Origin: Pseudomonas lurida
Lineage (GTDB): Bacteria; Pseudomonadota; Gammaproteobacteria; Pseudomonadales; Pseudomonadaceae
Reading direction: 5' to 3'
Assembly: GCF_013522705.1 (NCBI RefSeq)
Contig: NZ_JAAMRE010000014.1
Coordinates: 1 to 64,000 of the forward strand
Length of the DNA stretch: 64,000 nucleotides
Part shown: positions 1-7,170 of the stretch, one piece after another
Position numbering within the stretch: position 1 is the stretch's first letter
Layout of the letters: each line of letters opens with the position of its first letter
Made by a program: the position numbers and the translations under genes
The notes under the pieces: generated by a model
What the model was told of the DNA's origin: nothing
Seen by the model: the letters and a program-made list of their open reading frames with translations, nothing else
Databases searched by the model: none

Positions 1-241
1 CGCGGGCGGAGGCGCCTTCGAGTTCGGCGAGGCCTTCGGCGACGTCGAGTTTGTCCAGGGCGGCCTTGGCGCGCACGATGGCGGCGGAGTCACTGGCGGT
101 GACGGCGCGGGCTTCGATGGCGGCGGCAGCGCCGGCACCGTCGAGGCGGTCCATGTTGGCTTCGGTGGCGTGGCCGGCGTTGGCGCCTTTGATCACCGCT
201 GTGCCGGTGTCTTCGTTGTCGACTTCATCCCAACTCAGCAT
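1..241 (-). CDS. nrdB: Ribonucleoside-diphosphate reductase beta subunit, N-terminal part (cut by window edge)
   Basis: NrdB is the small subunit of class Ia ribonucleotide reductase and carries the diiron-tyrosyl radical used for dNTP synthesis. Only the first 80 codons are present, reading leftward. They begin MLSWDEVDNED and continue through an Ala-rich variable stretch ending AEGLAELEGAS. This resembles the N-terminal extension I recall for Pseudomonas NrdB, which precedes the catalytic fold. The start is set by ATG at 239-241, with an AAGGAA ribosome site about 9 bases upstream. The diiron ligands lie outside the window. No nrdA lies directly upstream; the neighbour is a sensor kinase on the same strand. 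Two NrdR-like boxes lie in the 200-base gap before the gene. The identification rests on the N-terminal tag alone. Confidence 0.8.
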   Translation of the reverse strand, partial: MLSWDEVDNEDTGTAVIKGANAGHATEANMDRLDGAGAAAAIEARAVTASDSAAIVRAKAALDKLDVAEGLAELEGASAR

Positions 242-362
242 CGAAATATTCCTTCAAGGTCTGTTCTGACGGGGTGTGAACCCCGTCCAAAAAATAGGTG
301 ATTTGCAGGCATCAAGGCATTGAAATAGTGCGCAGAGTGTGGTCAGTAAACACCGATGTCTC

Positions 363-378
363 ACACTATGTAGTGGTC
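363..378 (-). promoter_or_regulatory. NrdR box 1 (upstream of nrdB)
   Basis: ACACTATGTAGTGGTC is a degenerate copy of the NrdR repressor box (consensus about ACACWATATATWGTGT). It lies 16 bases from a better copy at 395-410, so the repeats start 32 bp apart, about three helical turns, as known for NrdR tandem sites. It would repress nrdB when dATP is high. Confidence 0.7.
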
Positions 379-394
379 TGCATTGTTAGTGGGC

Positions 395-410
395 ACACTA
401 TATGGTGTGT
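395..410 (-). promoter_or_regulatory. NrdR box 2 (upstream of nrdB)
   Basis: ACACTATATGGTGTGT matches the NrdR consensus at nearly every position and is close to palindromic. It pairs with the box at 363-378. It sits about 155 bp upstream of the nrdB start, in the only non-coding gap between nrdB and the sensor-kinase gene. Confidence 0.8.
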
Positions 411-438
411 AACAAGGTTGGTCAACGCAGCAGGCCGG

Positions 439-1758
439 TTACGTCGTCGCACCCTGCGCGTGCAGCCTGACCTCGGCACAGAGCCCGCCCTGCGAGCGGT
501 TGCTCAAGGTCAGCGAGCCACCGATTGCCACGGCCAACTGCTGCGCGATCGCCAGGCCCAGCCCTGTGCCGCCGGTGCCGCGATTGCGCGAGCTTTCGAC
601 CCGGTAGAAGGGCTGCAGCACCTGCGGCAGTTCGTCTTCGGCGATGCCCGGTCCATCATCCAGCACCTTGATCGACAGTTCGCCGTCAGCCATGGCCGCG
701 ACTTGCACGTGGGCGGAACCGGCGAATTTGAGGGCGTTGTCCACCAGGTTCACCAGTATCCGGCGCAGCGCGTGGGGGCGGGTGTCGAGCACCGCCGCGC
801 TCTTGCCGCTGAGGGCGACCTGTTTGTGCATGTCCTGGTAGTCGAACACCAGGCTGTCGAGAAAGGCGTCCAGGTCGATGCGCTGGCTGGTCTCGCTGGC
901 GCCGTGGACGCTGCGCGCGTAGGCCACGCCTTCGCGCACCAGGTGCTCCATTTCCCCCAGGTCGTTCCACAGTTTGTCGCGGTCGGTGGAGTCTTCCATG
1001 AACTCGGCGCGCAGCTTCATGCGGGTGATCGGCGTTTGCAGGTCGTGGGAAATCGCCGCGAGGATCTGCATGCGTTCCTTGAGGTAGTCGGCGATGCGTT
1101 GTTGCATGTGGTTGAACGCCGCTGCGGCATGGGCCACTTCGGTGGGGCCTTTTTCGTCCAGGGGCGTGGGGTGGGCGTTGGGGTCCAGGGTTTCCACTGC
1201 GCGGGCCAGGCGCGCGAGCGGGCGGATCGCCAGGCGCACCGCGAACCCCGTACAACCCAACAACAGCGCCAGCTGCAGTACCAGCACCACCGGCAGCCAA
1301 TAGGCCACGGGGACGGCGGCGGGACGCACATCAACGGTGACCGGGCTGCCGTCCGCCAGGGTCAGGTGCGCCTGGAAGTGCGGCCGCGCCCCGGGGATAT
1401 TTCGAAACGTCAGCGTGTAATGCGAACCCAGCGCCTCGGCAATCGAGGTGGCGGCCATGGGCATGTCATCGCTTGAGAAGGGCTGGCCTGGTTCGCCGGC
1501 GTTGAGCAGGTAGCGGTAATTCTGCCGGTTCAGGCGGGGCAGCCAGCTGGCGCGCTCATCGGCGGGCAAGCGGTCCAGAATCGCCACCGAGGTGGCCACA
1601 TCGTTTTCCAGGTTGCCCAGCATCGCCGTGCGCGCGCTGATGTAGCGCTCGTAGAACTGCGCACTGAACGATAATCCATGGGCGCACACCAGGCTGATCA
1701 GGAAGATCAGTGACAGTTGCGACGCCAGGGTGCGGGGCCAGCCCAGCCGCCAGCTCAT
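439..1758 (-). CDS. Two-component sensor histidine kinase, EnvZ/OmpR type
   Basis: Inner-membrane histidine kinase of 439 residues. Membrane helix 1 lies at about residues 11-32, a periplasmic loop at 33-150, and helix 2 at about 152-175. A HAMP linker follows to about 225. The HisKA H-box has phospho-acceptor His238 (AISHDLQTP), and the ATPase domain shows the N-box (NLVDNALKF, Asn341) and glycine-rich boxes DDGPGI and GTGLGLAI. The gene overlaps the response-regulator gene by 4 bp (ATGA), so the pair is translationally coupled. The signal cannot be read from the sequence. The order regulator-kinase next to an nrd gene matches my recollection of P. aeruginosa PA1157/PA1158. Confidence 0.93.
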   Translation of the reverse strand: MSWRLGWPRTLASQLSLIFLISLVCAHGLSFSAQFYERYISARTAMLGNLENDVATSVAILDRLPADERASWLPRLNRQNYRYLLNAGEPGQPFSSDDMPMAATSIAEALGSHYTLTFRNIPGARPHFQAHLTLADGSPVTVDVRPAAVPVAYWLPVVLVLQLALLLGCTGFAVRLAIRPLARLARAVETLDPNAHPTPLDEKGPTEVAHAAAAFNHMQQRIADYLKERMQILAAISHDLQTPITRMKLRAEFMEDSTDRDKLWNDLGEMEHLVREGVAYARSVHGASETSQRIDLDAFLDSLVFDYQDMHKQVALSGKSAAVLDTRPHALRRILVNLVDNALKFAGSAHVQVAAMADGELSIKVLDDGPGIAEDELPQVLQPFYRVESSRNRGTGGTGLGLAIAQQLAVAIGGSLTLSNRSQGGLCAEVRLHAQGATT

Positions 1759-2495
1759 TGGTCGGCCTCGAGGATTTTGACCGGCAGCGAGAACACGTAG
1801 CCTTCGCTGCGCACGGTCTTGATATACGCCGGCTCACGGGCGTCATCCAGCAGGCGTTGGCGCAGGCGACTGACCAGCAGGTCGATGGAGCGATCGAACA
1901 GGTCGGCGTCACGGCCCTGGGTCAGGTTGAGCAACTGGTCGCGATTGAGCACGCGTTGGGGATGGTCGAGGAACACGCGCAGCAGGCGGTACTCGGCGCC
2001 ACTCAAGGCCACCAGCGTATCGTCATCGTCGAGCAGGTGGCGCGCGGTGGTGTCCAGGCGCCAGCGGCCGAAGCGGATCAGCCGCCCGGTCTCGCTGACC
2101 ACCAGGTTGGGCGGCAGCATCCGCGTGCGGCGCAGCACCGCATTAATGCGTGCCAGCAGCTCTCGGGCGGCAAAGGGCTTGACCAGGTAGTCGTCGGCGC
2201 CCATTTCCAGGCCGATGATGCGGTCGGTCTCGTCGTTGCGCGCGGTCAGCATCAGCACCGGCGTAGTTTTGTGCTTGCCCACCCGCAATTCGCGGCACAG
2301 CTGCAGGCCATCGTCGCCGGGCATCATGATGTCCAGCACGATCAGGTCCACGGGAGTGGTCTCCAGAAAGCTGCGCATCTGCCGGCCATCGGCGACCACG
2401 GTGGTGCGCATGCCGTTCTTTTTCAGGTAATTGCCCACCAGTTCACGGATCTCCCGGTCGTCATCGACAATCAGGATGTGATCGACATGATCCAT
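1755..2495 (-). CDS. OmpR-family response regulator
   Basis: A 246-residue DNA-binding regulator and partner of the kinase that overlaps it. The receiver domain occupies residues 1-120, with acidic pocket Asp11/Asp12, phospho-acceptor Asp55 (VLDIMMPG), Thr84 and Lys106. The C-terminal winged helix (about 140-240) carries the family pattern SGAEYRLL and the recognition-helix region RSIDLLVSRLRQRL. The receiver resembles OmpR itself (DGLQLCRELR). It is the first gene of the two-gene unit. Its promoter must lie in the 133-base gap upstream, which holds the inverted repeat at 2575-2600. Target genes are not evident. Confidence 0.93.
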   Translation of the reverse strand: MDHVDHILIVDDDREIRELVGNYLKKNGMRTTVVADGRQMRSFLETTPVDLIVLDIMMPGDDGLQLCRELRVGKHKTTPVLMLTARNDETDRIIGLEMGADDYLVKPFAARELLARINAVLRRTRMLPPNLVVSETGRLIRFGRWRLDTTARHLLDDDDTLVALSGAEYRLLRVFLDHPQRVLNRDQLLNLTQGRDADLFDRSIDLLVSRLRQRLLDDAREPAYIKTVRSEGYVFSLPVKILEADQ

Positions 2496-2574
2496 GCTGC
2501 CTTCCTCGTTGAATGCTCGTTGGGGCGCAGTCTAGCGACTGTCATCCGCGTTGCCTTGTACGCTTTGTATTGCA

Positions 2575-2600
2575 GTGTATCTGTCGCCGGATGGATACAC
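2575..2600. promoter_or_regulatory. Inverted repeat in the response-regulator promoter region
   Basis: GTGTATC and GATACAC form a 7-bp inverted repeat with a 12-base spacer, about 80-105 bp upstream of the regulator start. TGTA/GTAT-like half sites recur just beside it at 2558-2580. It could be a site for autoregulation or a weak terminator for the MocR gene, which ends at 2629. There is no T-run, so I lean to a regulatory site. Confidence 0.3.
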
Positions 2601-2628
2601 GGTGAAGCAAAAAACCGTCTCGGCGCGA

Positions 2629-4047
2629 TCAATCTCCGGCCTTGCCGGCTCCGCTGCGCAGCAAGGCCTCGAAGACCCGTTGCACGCGCGGTTCGTCGCT
2701 GTGGGCCACGTTGAAACGCATCGAATCGCGGTGGGCGGGGTCGTAGCCGAACAGCGCGCCCGGCGCCAGCACCATGCTGCGTTTCAAGGCTTCCTGGGCC
2801 AGCAGTTCGCCGTTTACGCCCGCCGGCAGGCGTGCCCAGATGAACATGCCGCCCTCGTAGGGCATCGGCAGTTCGCAGCCGCAGCGCCTGAGCCATTGCT
2901 CCACACGGCCGCCGGCCTCCATCAGCCGCTGGACCATGCGTTTGCGATGCTTGGCGTAGCTGCCTTCACTGAGCATGCGATAGACGATCTGCTCGAACAG
3001 CTCCGAGGTCACGCCGCCGCTCATCAGCTTCATATTGGTCAGGTTGGCCGCCAATTGCGGCGCGGCCACCACGTAGCTGACGCGGGTGTTGGCGCTGAGG
3101 ATCTTGGAGAACCCCGACAGGTAAGTCACCTGTCCGAGGCCGGCGAGGGTCGCCAGGCGGGGCGGTGGGTTGGGGTGCAGGTCGCCGTAGAGGTCGTCTT
3201 CGACGATATGGCAGTGGTAATGCTGGGTCAGTTGCAGCAGACGGAACGCTTGACTCGGGCTGAACGAATGACCGGTGGGGTTATGCAGCACGCTGGTGGT
3301 CAGGTACAGGCTGGGGCGGTGTTCGGCCAGCAACTGTTCGAGGGCGGTAAAGTCGAAACCGTCCGGGCGACGCTGGATGGTTACCACCTTGACCCCATGC
3401 AGCGCCAGGTTGGCGTGAAAGTTGAAGTAGCACGGCGCGTCCAGCAATACCGTGTCGCCGGGGCGCGCCAGCAGGCGCATGAGCATGTCCAGCCCCTGCA
3501 CGGTGTTGGGCGTGGTGATGATCTGCTCGACCGGCACCGACAGGCCTTCACCGTGCAACTTGTGTTGCAGGGCCTGGCGCAGCGGCAGCAGGCCTGCCGG
3601 CGTGCCCAGCCCGGCAATCCGCAGCGACGGCGCGCGCACTACGCTGCGCATGGCCTGGCGAATGGCCTCGCCGTTCAGCCAGGCTTCGGGCAGGTGGCCG
3701 CCGCCGGGGCGCAGTTCGCCGCTGGCGGTGACCAAGGGGCGGCGCAGTACGCTGAGCAGGTCTTGAGGCAGCAGGTCGACCCAGGTGGCCGACGCCGGTC
3801 GCGCACTGTCCATCGCCACGAAGTAGCCGCGGCCCTGGCTGGAGGTCAGCAGGTTGCGCCCGCGCAGGCGGTCGAGGGCTTCGTTGAGGGTGAATTTGCT
3901 CACGCCCAGGATATGGGTCAACTCGCGCACAGAGGGCAGTTTGCTGCCCGGTGCCCACTCGCCGTTTTCGATGGCCTGGCTGAACGCCTCGACAATCTGC
4001 TGCACCTTCGGCGTGCCTTCCACAAAGGCGATGGCGGATACGAACAT
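2629..4047 (-). CDS. MocR/PdxR-type regulator (GntR winged helix fused to aminotransferase fold)
   Basis: A 472-residue chimeric transcription factor. Residues 1-78 are a GntR-type winged helix (PSVRELTHILGVSKFT). Residues 100-465 have the fold of class I aminotransferases, with HNPTG at 255-259, VEDDLYGD at 282-289, and the PLP-binding Lys315 in SGFSK. In this family the aminotransferase half usually senses PLP or an amino acid rather than acting as an enzyme. The gene is divergent from the rubredoxin-TIM barrel-LysE set 141 bp away and probably controls it. An IR (CCGGT...ACCGG) lies in the shared gap. A LysE exporter in the set fits an amino-acid-like effector, which is inference. Confidence 0.9.
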   Translation of the reverse strand: MFVSAIAFVEGTPKVQQIVEAFSQAIENGEWAPGSKLPSVRELTHILGVSKFTLNEALDRLRGRNLLTSSQGRGYFVAMDSARPASATWVDLLPQDLLSVLRRPLVTASGELRPGGGHLPEAWLNGEAIRQAMRSVVRAPSLRIAGLGTPAGLLPLRQALQHKLHGEGLSVPVEQIITTPNTVQGLDMLMRLLARPGDTVLLDAPCYFNFHANLALHGVKVVTIQRRPDGFDFTALEQLLAEHRPSLYLTTSVLHNPTGHSFSPSQAFRLLQLTQHYHCHIVEDDLYGDLHPNPPPRLATLAGLGQVTYLSGFSKILSANTRVSYVVAAPQLAANLTNMKLMSGGVTSELFEQIVYRMLSEGSYAKHRKRMVQRLMEAGGRVEQWLRRCGCELPMPYEGGMFIWARLPAGVNGELLAQEALKRSMVLAPGALFGYDPAHRDSMRFNVAHSDEPRVQRVFEALLRSGAGKAGD

Positions 4048-4065
4048 AAACCTTCCTTGTCTTTG

Positions 4066-4081
4066 CCGGTGGTTTTACCGG
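4066..4081. promoter_or_regulatory. Candidate MocR operator, inverted repeat CCGGT-N6-ACCGG
   Basis: CCGGTGGTTTTACCGG lies between the divergent MocR and rubredoxin genes, 19-34 bp upstream of the mocR start. Its position suits autorepression. Binding by this regulator is inferred from location only. Confidence 0.35.
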
Positions 4082-4188
4082 TGAAGTTAGGCCGGATTAG
4101 GCATCACTTTACCTGCCTTGTGCAACGCCACTCCCCTAGACTGCGCGCCATCTCGCCCGGATATGGCGATTTTCCCTACAAGTGAGCA

Positions 4189-4383
4189 ATGGATTCTGCA
4201 TTTCTTATGACGACTTATATGTGCGCACCCTGTGGCTTCATGTACGTAGAAGCATTGGGCATTCCGGAGGACGGAATCCCGGCGGGCACCCCTTGGGAAG
4301 AGGTGCCCGAAGACTGGACATGCCCGGACTGCGGCGTGACCAAGGCCGATTTCATGGCCATCGAACTCCCCGCTCACGCCTGA
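4189..4383 (+). CDS. Rubredoxin
   Basis: A small one-iron electron carrier of 64 residues. The four cysteines of the FeS4 site are visible as CAPC (Cys12, Cys15) and CPDC (Cys45, Cys48), with the conserved aromatic and acidic spacer ([15 protein letters not shown]) typical of rubredoxin. Two starts are possible: ATG 4189, and ATG 4207, which gives MTTYMCAPC, close to usual rubredoxin N-termini. Neither has a strong ribosome site. It is the first gene of the set reading toward the TIM-barrel enzyme 27 bp downstream, which suggests that it delivers electrons to, or keeps reduced the metal of, that enzyme. The cysteine pattern is conclusive; the partner is inference. Confidence 0.92.
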   Translation: MDSAFLMTTYMCAPCGFMYVEALGIPEDGIPAGTPWEEVPEDWTCPDCGVTKADFMAIELPAHA

Positions 4384-4410
4384 CCCTCCATCAACGAAAG
4401 GAATCGCTCC

Positions 4411-5280
4411 ATGGAAAGTAAACTGATCACGGGTGCCGTACCGTTCTGCACCGGCGTCGCCCACCAGAAATACCTGAGCGCCGAGCAAGGCCTGCAGACC
4501 GCCGTTGAAGGCGGCTGCACCCACTGGTACATCGACGGCAGCCTGTTCGGCGAAATGGTCGACGACTGGACCGAGGCGCGCATTGTCAGCCTGCAGGAAC
4601 AGATCCAGGCCAGCGGGGTAAAACCGGTGTTCCACGGTAACTTCAAAGCTCCGCTAGGCAGCGATGTGCAGGCGTTCCGCGTGGCGGCGGTGGCGTACGT
4701 CAAGCAGGAGATCGACATCGCCAGCCGCCTCGGCGCGCCGCTGATTATCCACGGTGGCTGTATCGTCGAGCCGAAGATGGTGCTCAAGGCCAAAAAGGTT
4801 GCGCTGGAGCACTACCTGCAGTCGGTGCAGGAGTTGGCGCGATATGGCGAGGCCAAGGGCGTGGATATCTACCTGGAAAACCTGTCCAACTATGTCAACT
4901 ACCGGCCATTCCACTACATCTTTACCCATGAAGCGGAATACGCGTTCGTGTTCGAACGTCTGCAGGCTCATCCCAACGTGTTCTTCTTTCTCGATGCCGG
5001 CCACGCCAACATCGAGAACGGTCTGCCGGCCGAGGTGGTGCGCAAATATCACCACTTGATCAAGGGGATTTCCTTCAGCAACAACAACGGCGTGCAAGAC
5101 CAGCATTTCGGTATTCATGACGGCAACTGTGATTACGCCGACGTGATGCAAGCCGTCGTCGAAACCAACTGGAAGGGCCTGGTGGCCTTCGAAACCCGCA
5201 ACCAGAGCGCCAAGGCGGCCCTGGCTGAACTGGCGGTGATGTACCGCGAGTCCCTGACCACCGAAATCGCGGTGGCTTGA
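4411..5280 (+). CDS. Metal-dependent TIM-barrel protein, sugar phosphate isomerase/epimerase superfamily
   Basis: A 289-residue cytoplasmic protein with the xylose-isomerase-like (AP endonuclease 2) TIM-barrel pattern. Likely metal ligands appear in the expected order: His75 (FHGN), His114 (IIHGGC), Glu156 (YLENL), Asp195 and His198 (LDAGH), His232/His236 (QHFGIHDGN) and Glu261 (AFETRN). A good AAAGGAA site precedes the ATG. This fold covers isomerases, epimerases, dehydratases and iron-dependent oxidative enzymes, so the reaction is not predictable. The rubredoxin immediately upstream hints at redox chemistry, and the LysE exporter downstream hints at an amino-acid-like product. Fold assignment is firm; substrate is unknown. 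Confidence 0.82.
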   Translation: MESKLITGAVPFCTGVAHQKYLSAEQGLQTAVEGGCTHWYIDGSLFGEMVDDWTEARIVSLQEQIQASGVKPVFHGNFKAPLGSDVQAFRVAAVAYVKQEIDIASRLGAPLIIHGGCIVEPKMVLKAKKVALEHYLQSVQELARYGEAKGVDIYLENLSNYVNYRPFHYIFTHEAEYAFVFERLQAHPNVFFFLDAGHANIENGLPAEVVRKYHHLIKGISFSNNNGVQDQHFGIHDGNCDYADVMQAVVETNWKGLVAFETRNQSAKAALAELAVMYRESLTTEIAVA

Positions 5281-5288
5281 TAAGGCTA

Positions 5289-5314
5289 GGGGCGGGCGCT
5301 GAACGGTCCGCCCC
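5289..5314 (+). terminator. GC-rich hairpin between TIM-barrel gene and exporter gene
   Basis: GGGGCGG pairs with CCGCCCC around a 12-base loop, followed by only TTT. It could end or attenuate transcription before the exporter, or act as an mRNA stabiliser. The exporter starts 36 bp later on the same strand, so partial read-through is plausible. Confidence 0.5.
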
Positions 5315-5350
5315 TTTGCTGTTGCTTCTCCCTAGCCAAGGTCCAGGACC

Positions 5351-5983
5351 ATGACAAGCGCGTTAACGCTCTCTTCGTTTCTCTACTTTCTGCTGTTTTG
5401 CGCCACCATGACGTTCAGCCCCGGCCCCATGACCCTGCTGCTGTTGAGCCTGGGCTTGAAGGACGGCCTGCGCAGCTCGATCCCGGCGCAGATCGGCGCC
5501 AGCGTGTCTTACCTGATTTCGATACTGATCTTTGCCGTGGGCTTCTCGGAACTGATCAAGGGCAACCTCGCCATCACCCAGACCATCCAGTTCGTCGGCG
5601 TGGCCTACATTCTGTACCTGGCTTATAAACAGTGGACCAGCAGCGGCGTGTCCATCGACAAGGCCGGCGCCGTGGAAGGCTCGCGCAGCCTGTTCGGCAA
5701 AGGGTTGCTCACGGGGTTTTCCAACCCCAAGACCATCATCATGTTCAGCGCGGTGTTCCCGCAGTTCGCCGGGGCAGGGGAGCACAGTTCGGCGGCGGAT
5801 ATCGCCATACTGGGGCTGACGTTCCTGCTGTTGCAGTTCGCCAGCGGCTGCTTGTATTGCTACTTTGGTCAGCGCATCAAACACGTGCTGGAAAACCCCA
5901 AGCGCCGCGTGCTGTTGCAGCGTGCCACGGCCGTGCTGCTGCTGGGGGTGGCGCTGATGTTGGCGCGGGGTTTTTCCCACTGA
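5351..5983 (+). CDS. LysE/RhtB-family amino acid exporter
   Basis: A 210-residue inner-membrane protein with about six hydrophobic helices. It carries the family N-terminal motif FSPGPMTLLL near residues 22-31 and the downstream GFSNPKTI motif near 122-129. Family members export amino acids or related small molecules using the proton gradient. It lies 70 bp after the TIM-barrel gene with a hairpin between them. Together with the MocR regulator upstream, this suggests export of a product or toxic intermediate of the preceding enzyme. The substrate cannot be read from sequence. Confidence 0.9.
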   Translation: MTSALTLSSFLYFLLFCATMTFSPGPMTLLLLSLGLKDGLRSSIPAQIGASVSYLISILIFAVGFSELIKGNLAITQTIQFVGVAYILYLAYKQWTSSGVSIDKAGAVEGSRSLFGKGLLTGFSNPKTIIMFSAVFPQFAGAGEHSSAADIAILGLTFLLLQFASGCLYCYFGQRIKHVLENPKRRVLLQRATAVLLLGVALMLARGFSH

Positions 5984-6062
5984 GCAACGTCCCTGTCAGC
6001 AGTAGTGGCAATTTGCCGGTGCCCTGATAGACTCCAGGCATTCCTCCAGGATTGTCCTCATC

Positions 6063-7121
6063 ATGCCCGCCATCGGAGGAAAAGGACTTCCGCTCGCCAT
6101 TCGCCTTCACAAGACTCGCGCCTTCGGAATGGCCTTGGGCGTTGTGTGCGTGGTGTTCGCCATGTACCCCCTTAACCCGCCTGCGTGGGTGTGGGCCTGG
6201 ATGCTGATCAATGCATTTGTCTGGCCCCATTTGTCCTTCCAATTGACCCTTCGCGCCAGCCAGACCCTGCGCAGTGAGCGTCGTCACCTGCTGTTCGATT
6301 CGTTCTGCGGCGGTTTCTGGGTCGGCGCCATGCACTTCAATCCGCTGCCCAGTGTCACCGTGCTGTCGATGATGTCGATGAATAACGTGTCCATCGGCGG
6401 GCCGCGTTTCGTATTTGCCGGCTGGTGCGCACAGGCCTTGGGCGTCGCTGCGGCGTGGTGGTTGATTGCGCCGGCGTTCATTGCTGTTACCACCCAGGCG
6501 CAGTTGTATGCCTGCCTGCCGATTCTGATGGTGTACCCGCTGGTACTTGGCTGGATCTGCTATCGCCAGGCCCAGAGCCTGTCCCGACACAAGCGCGAGT
6601 TGCTGGCCTTGAGCCGCACCGACAGCCTCTCCGGGCTGCTCAACCACGGGGCGTGGAAAGATCAGTTGGAGATCGAGTTCCAGCGCTGCCGTGCCGAGCA
6701 GCGAGGGGCGGCGATTGCCCTGATCGACATCGATCACTTCAAGCTTATCAATGACACCTACGGCCACGTCACCGGTGATATCGTGTTGCGCCAGCTCAGC
6801 AAAGTGCTGCGCCAGAACCTGCGCATCACCGACCAGGCCGGGCGCTATGGCGGCGACGAGTTCTGCGTGATCCTGCCGGACATGCCGCTCAACCGCGCCA
6901 CCGAGGTCATGGATGCCTTGCGCGACCGCTTCAACGCATTGGCCTACGCCCAGGACCCTACATTGCGCGCGAGCCTGAGTATCGGCCTGGCGCCGTATCA
7001 GCCAGGGCATGCCGACTCCATCAGTTGGCTCAACGACGCTGACCTGGCGTTGTACCAGGCCAAGAACACCGGGCGTAACCGAGTCAGCGCGGCGCAGGGG
7101 AGTTGGTTGCGGTCGGTCTAG
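6063..7121 (+). CDS. Diguanylate cyclase with MASE2-type membrane sensor (AdrA/DgcC-like)
   Basis: A 352-residue membrane protein that makes cyclic di-GMP. Residues 15-165 are hydrophobic and resemble the MASE2 sensory domain (KTRAFGMALGVVC near the N-terminus, several helices). The GGDEF domain spans about 180-345 with an intact active-site GGDEF at 263-267. An RxxD inhibitory site (RITD, 254-257) sits five residues before the motif, so product inhibition is likely. The DIDHFKLIND metal/substrate stretch is intact. No EAL domain is present. It stands alone between an exporter and a carboxypeptidase gene. The signal is unknown; a role in attachment or exopolysaccharide is family knowledge. 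Confidence 0.92.
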   Translation: MPAIGGKGLPLAIRLHKTRAFGMALGVVCVVFAMYPLNPPAWVWAWMLINAFVWPHLSFQLTLRASQTLRSERRHLLFDSFCGGFWVGAMHFNPLPSVTVLSMMSMNNVSIGGPRFVFAGWCAQALGVAAAWWLIAPAFIAVTTQAQLYACLPILMVYPLVLGWICYRQAQSLSRHKRELLALSRTDSLSGLLNHGAWKDQLEIEFQRCRAEQRGAAIALIDIDHFKLINDTYGHVTGDIVLRQLSKVLRQNLRITDQAGRYGGDEFCVILPDMPLNRATEVMDALRDRFNALAYAQDPTLRASLSIGLAPYQPGHADSISWLNDADLALYQAKNTGRNRVSAAQGSWLRSV

Positions 7122-7170
7122 TGGGGTAGGGTGTGGCGTGCACCCTTCAACAACAAACAAGGATCGGTTC

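Noticed and set aside
298..1476. 392-residue open frame on the plus strand
   Set aside because: It is antisense to a well-supported histidine kinase and has the Arg/His/Gln/Gly-rich composition of a shadow frame in GC-rich DNA.
1710..2714. 334-residue plus-strand frame over the response regulator
   Set aside because: Antisense to a regulator with an intact receiver and winged helix; no protein-like pattern.
4189..5983. Possible vinylglycine (FVG/AMB-like) antimetabolite cluster because of the LysE exporter
   Set aside because: The carbamoyl- or formyltransferase and aminotransferase enzymes of those clusters are missing; only the exporter type is shared.
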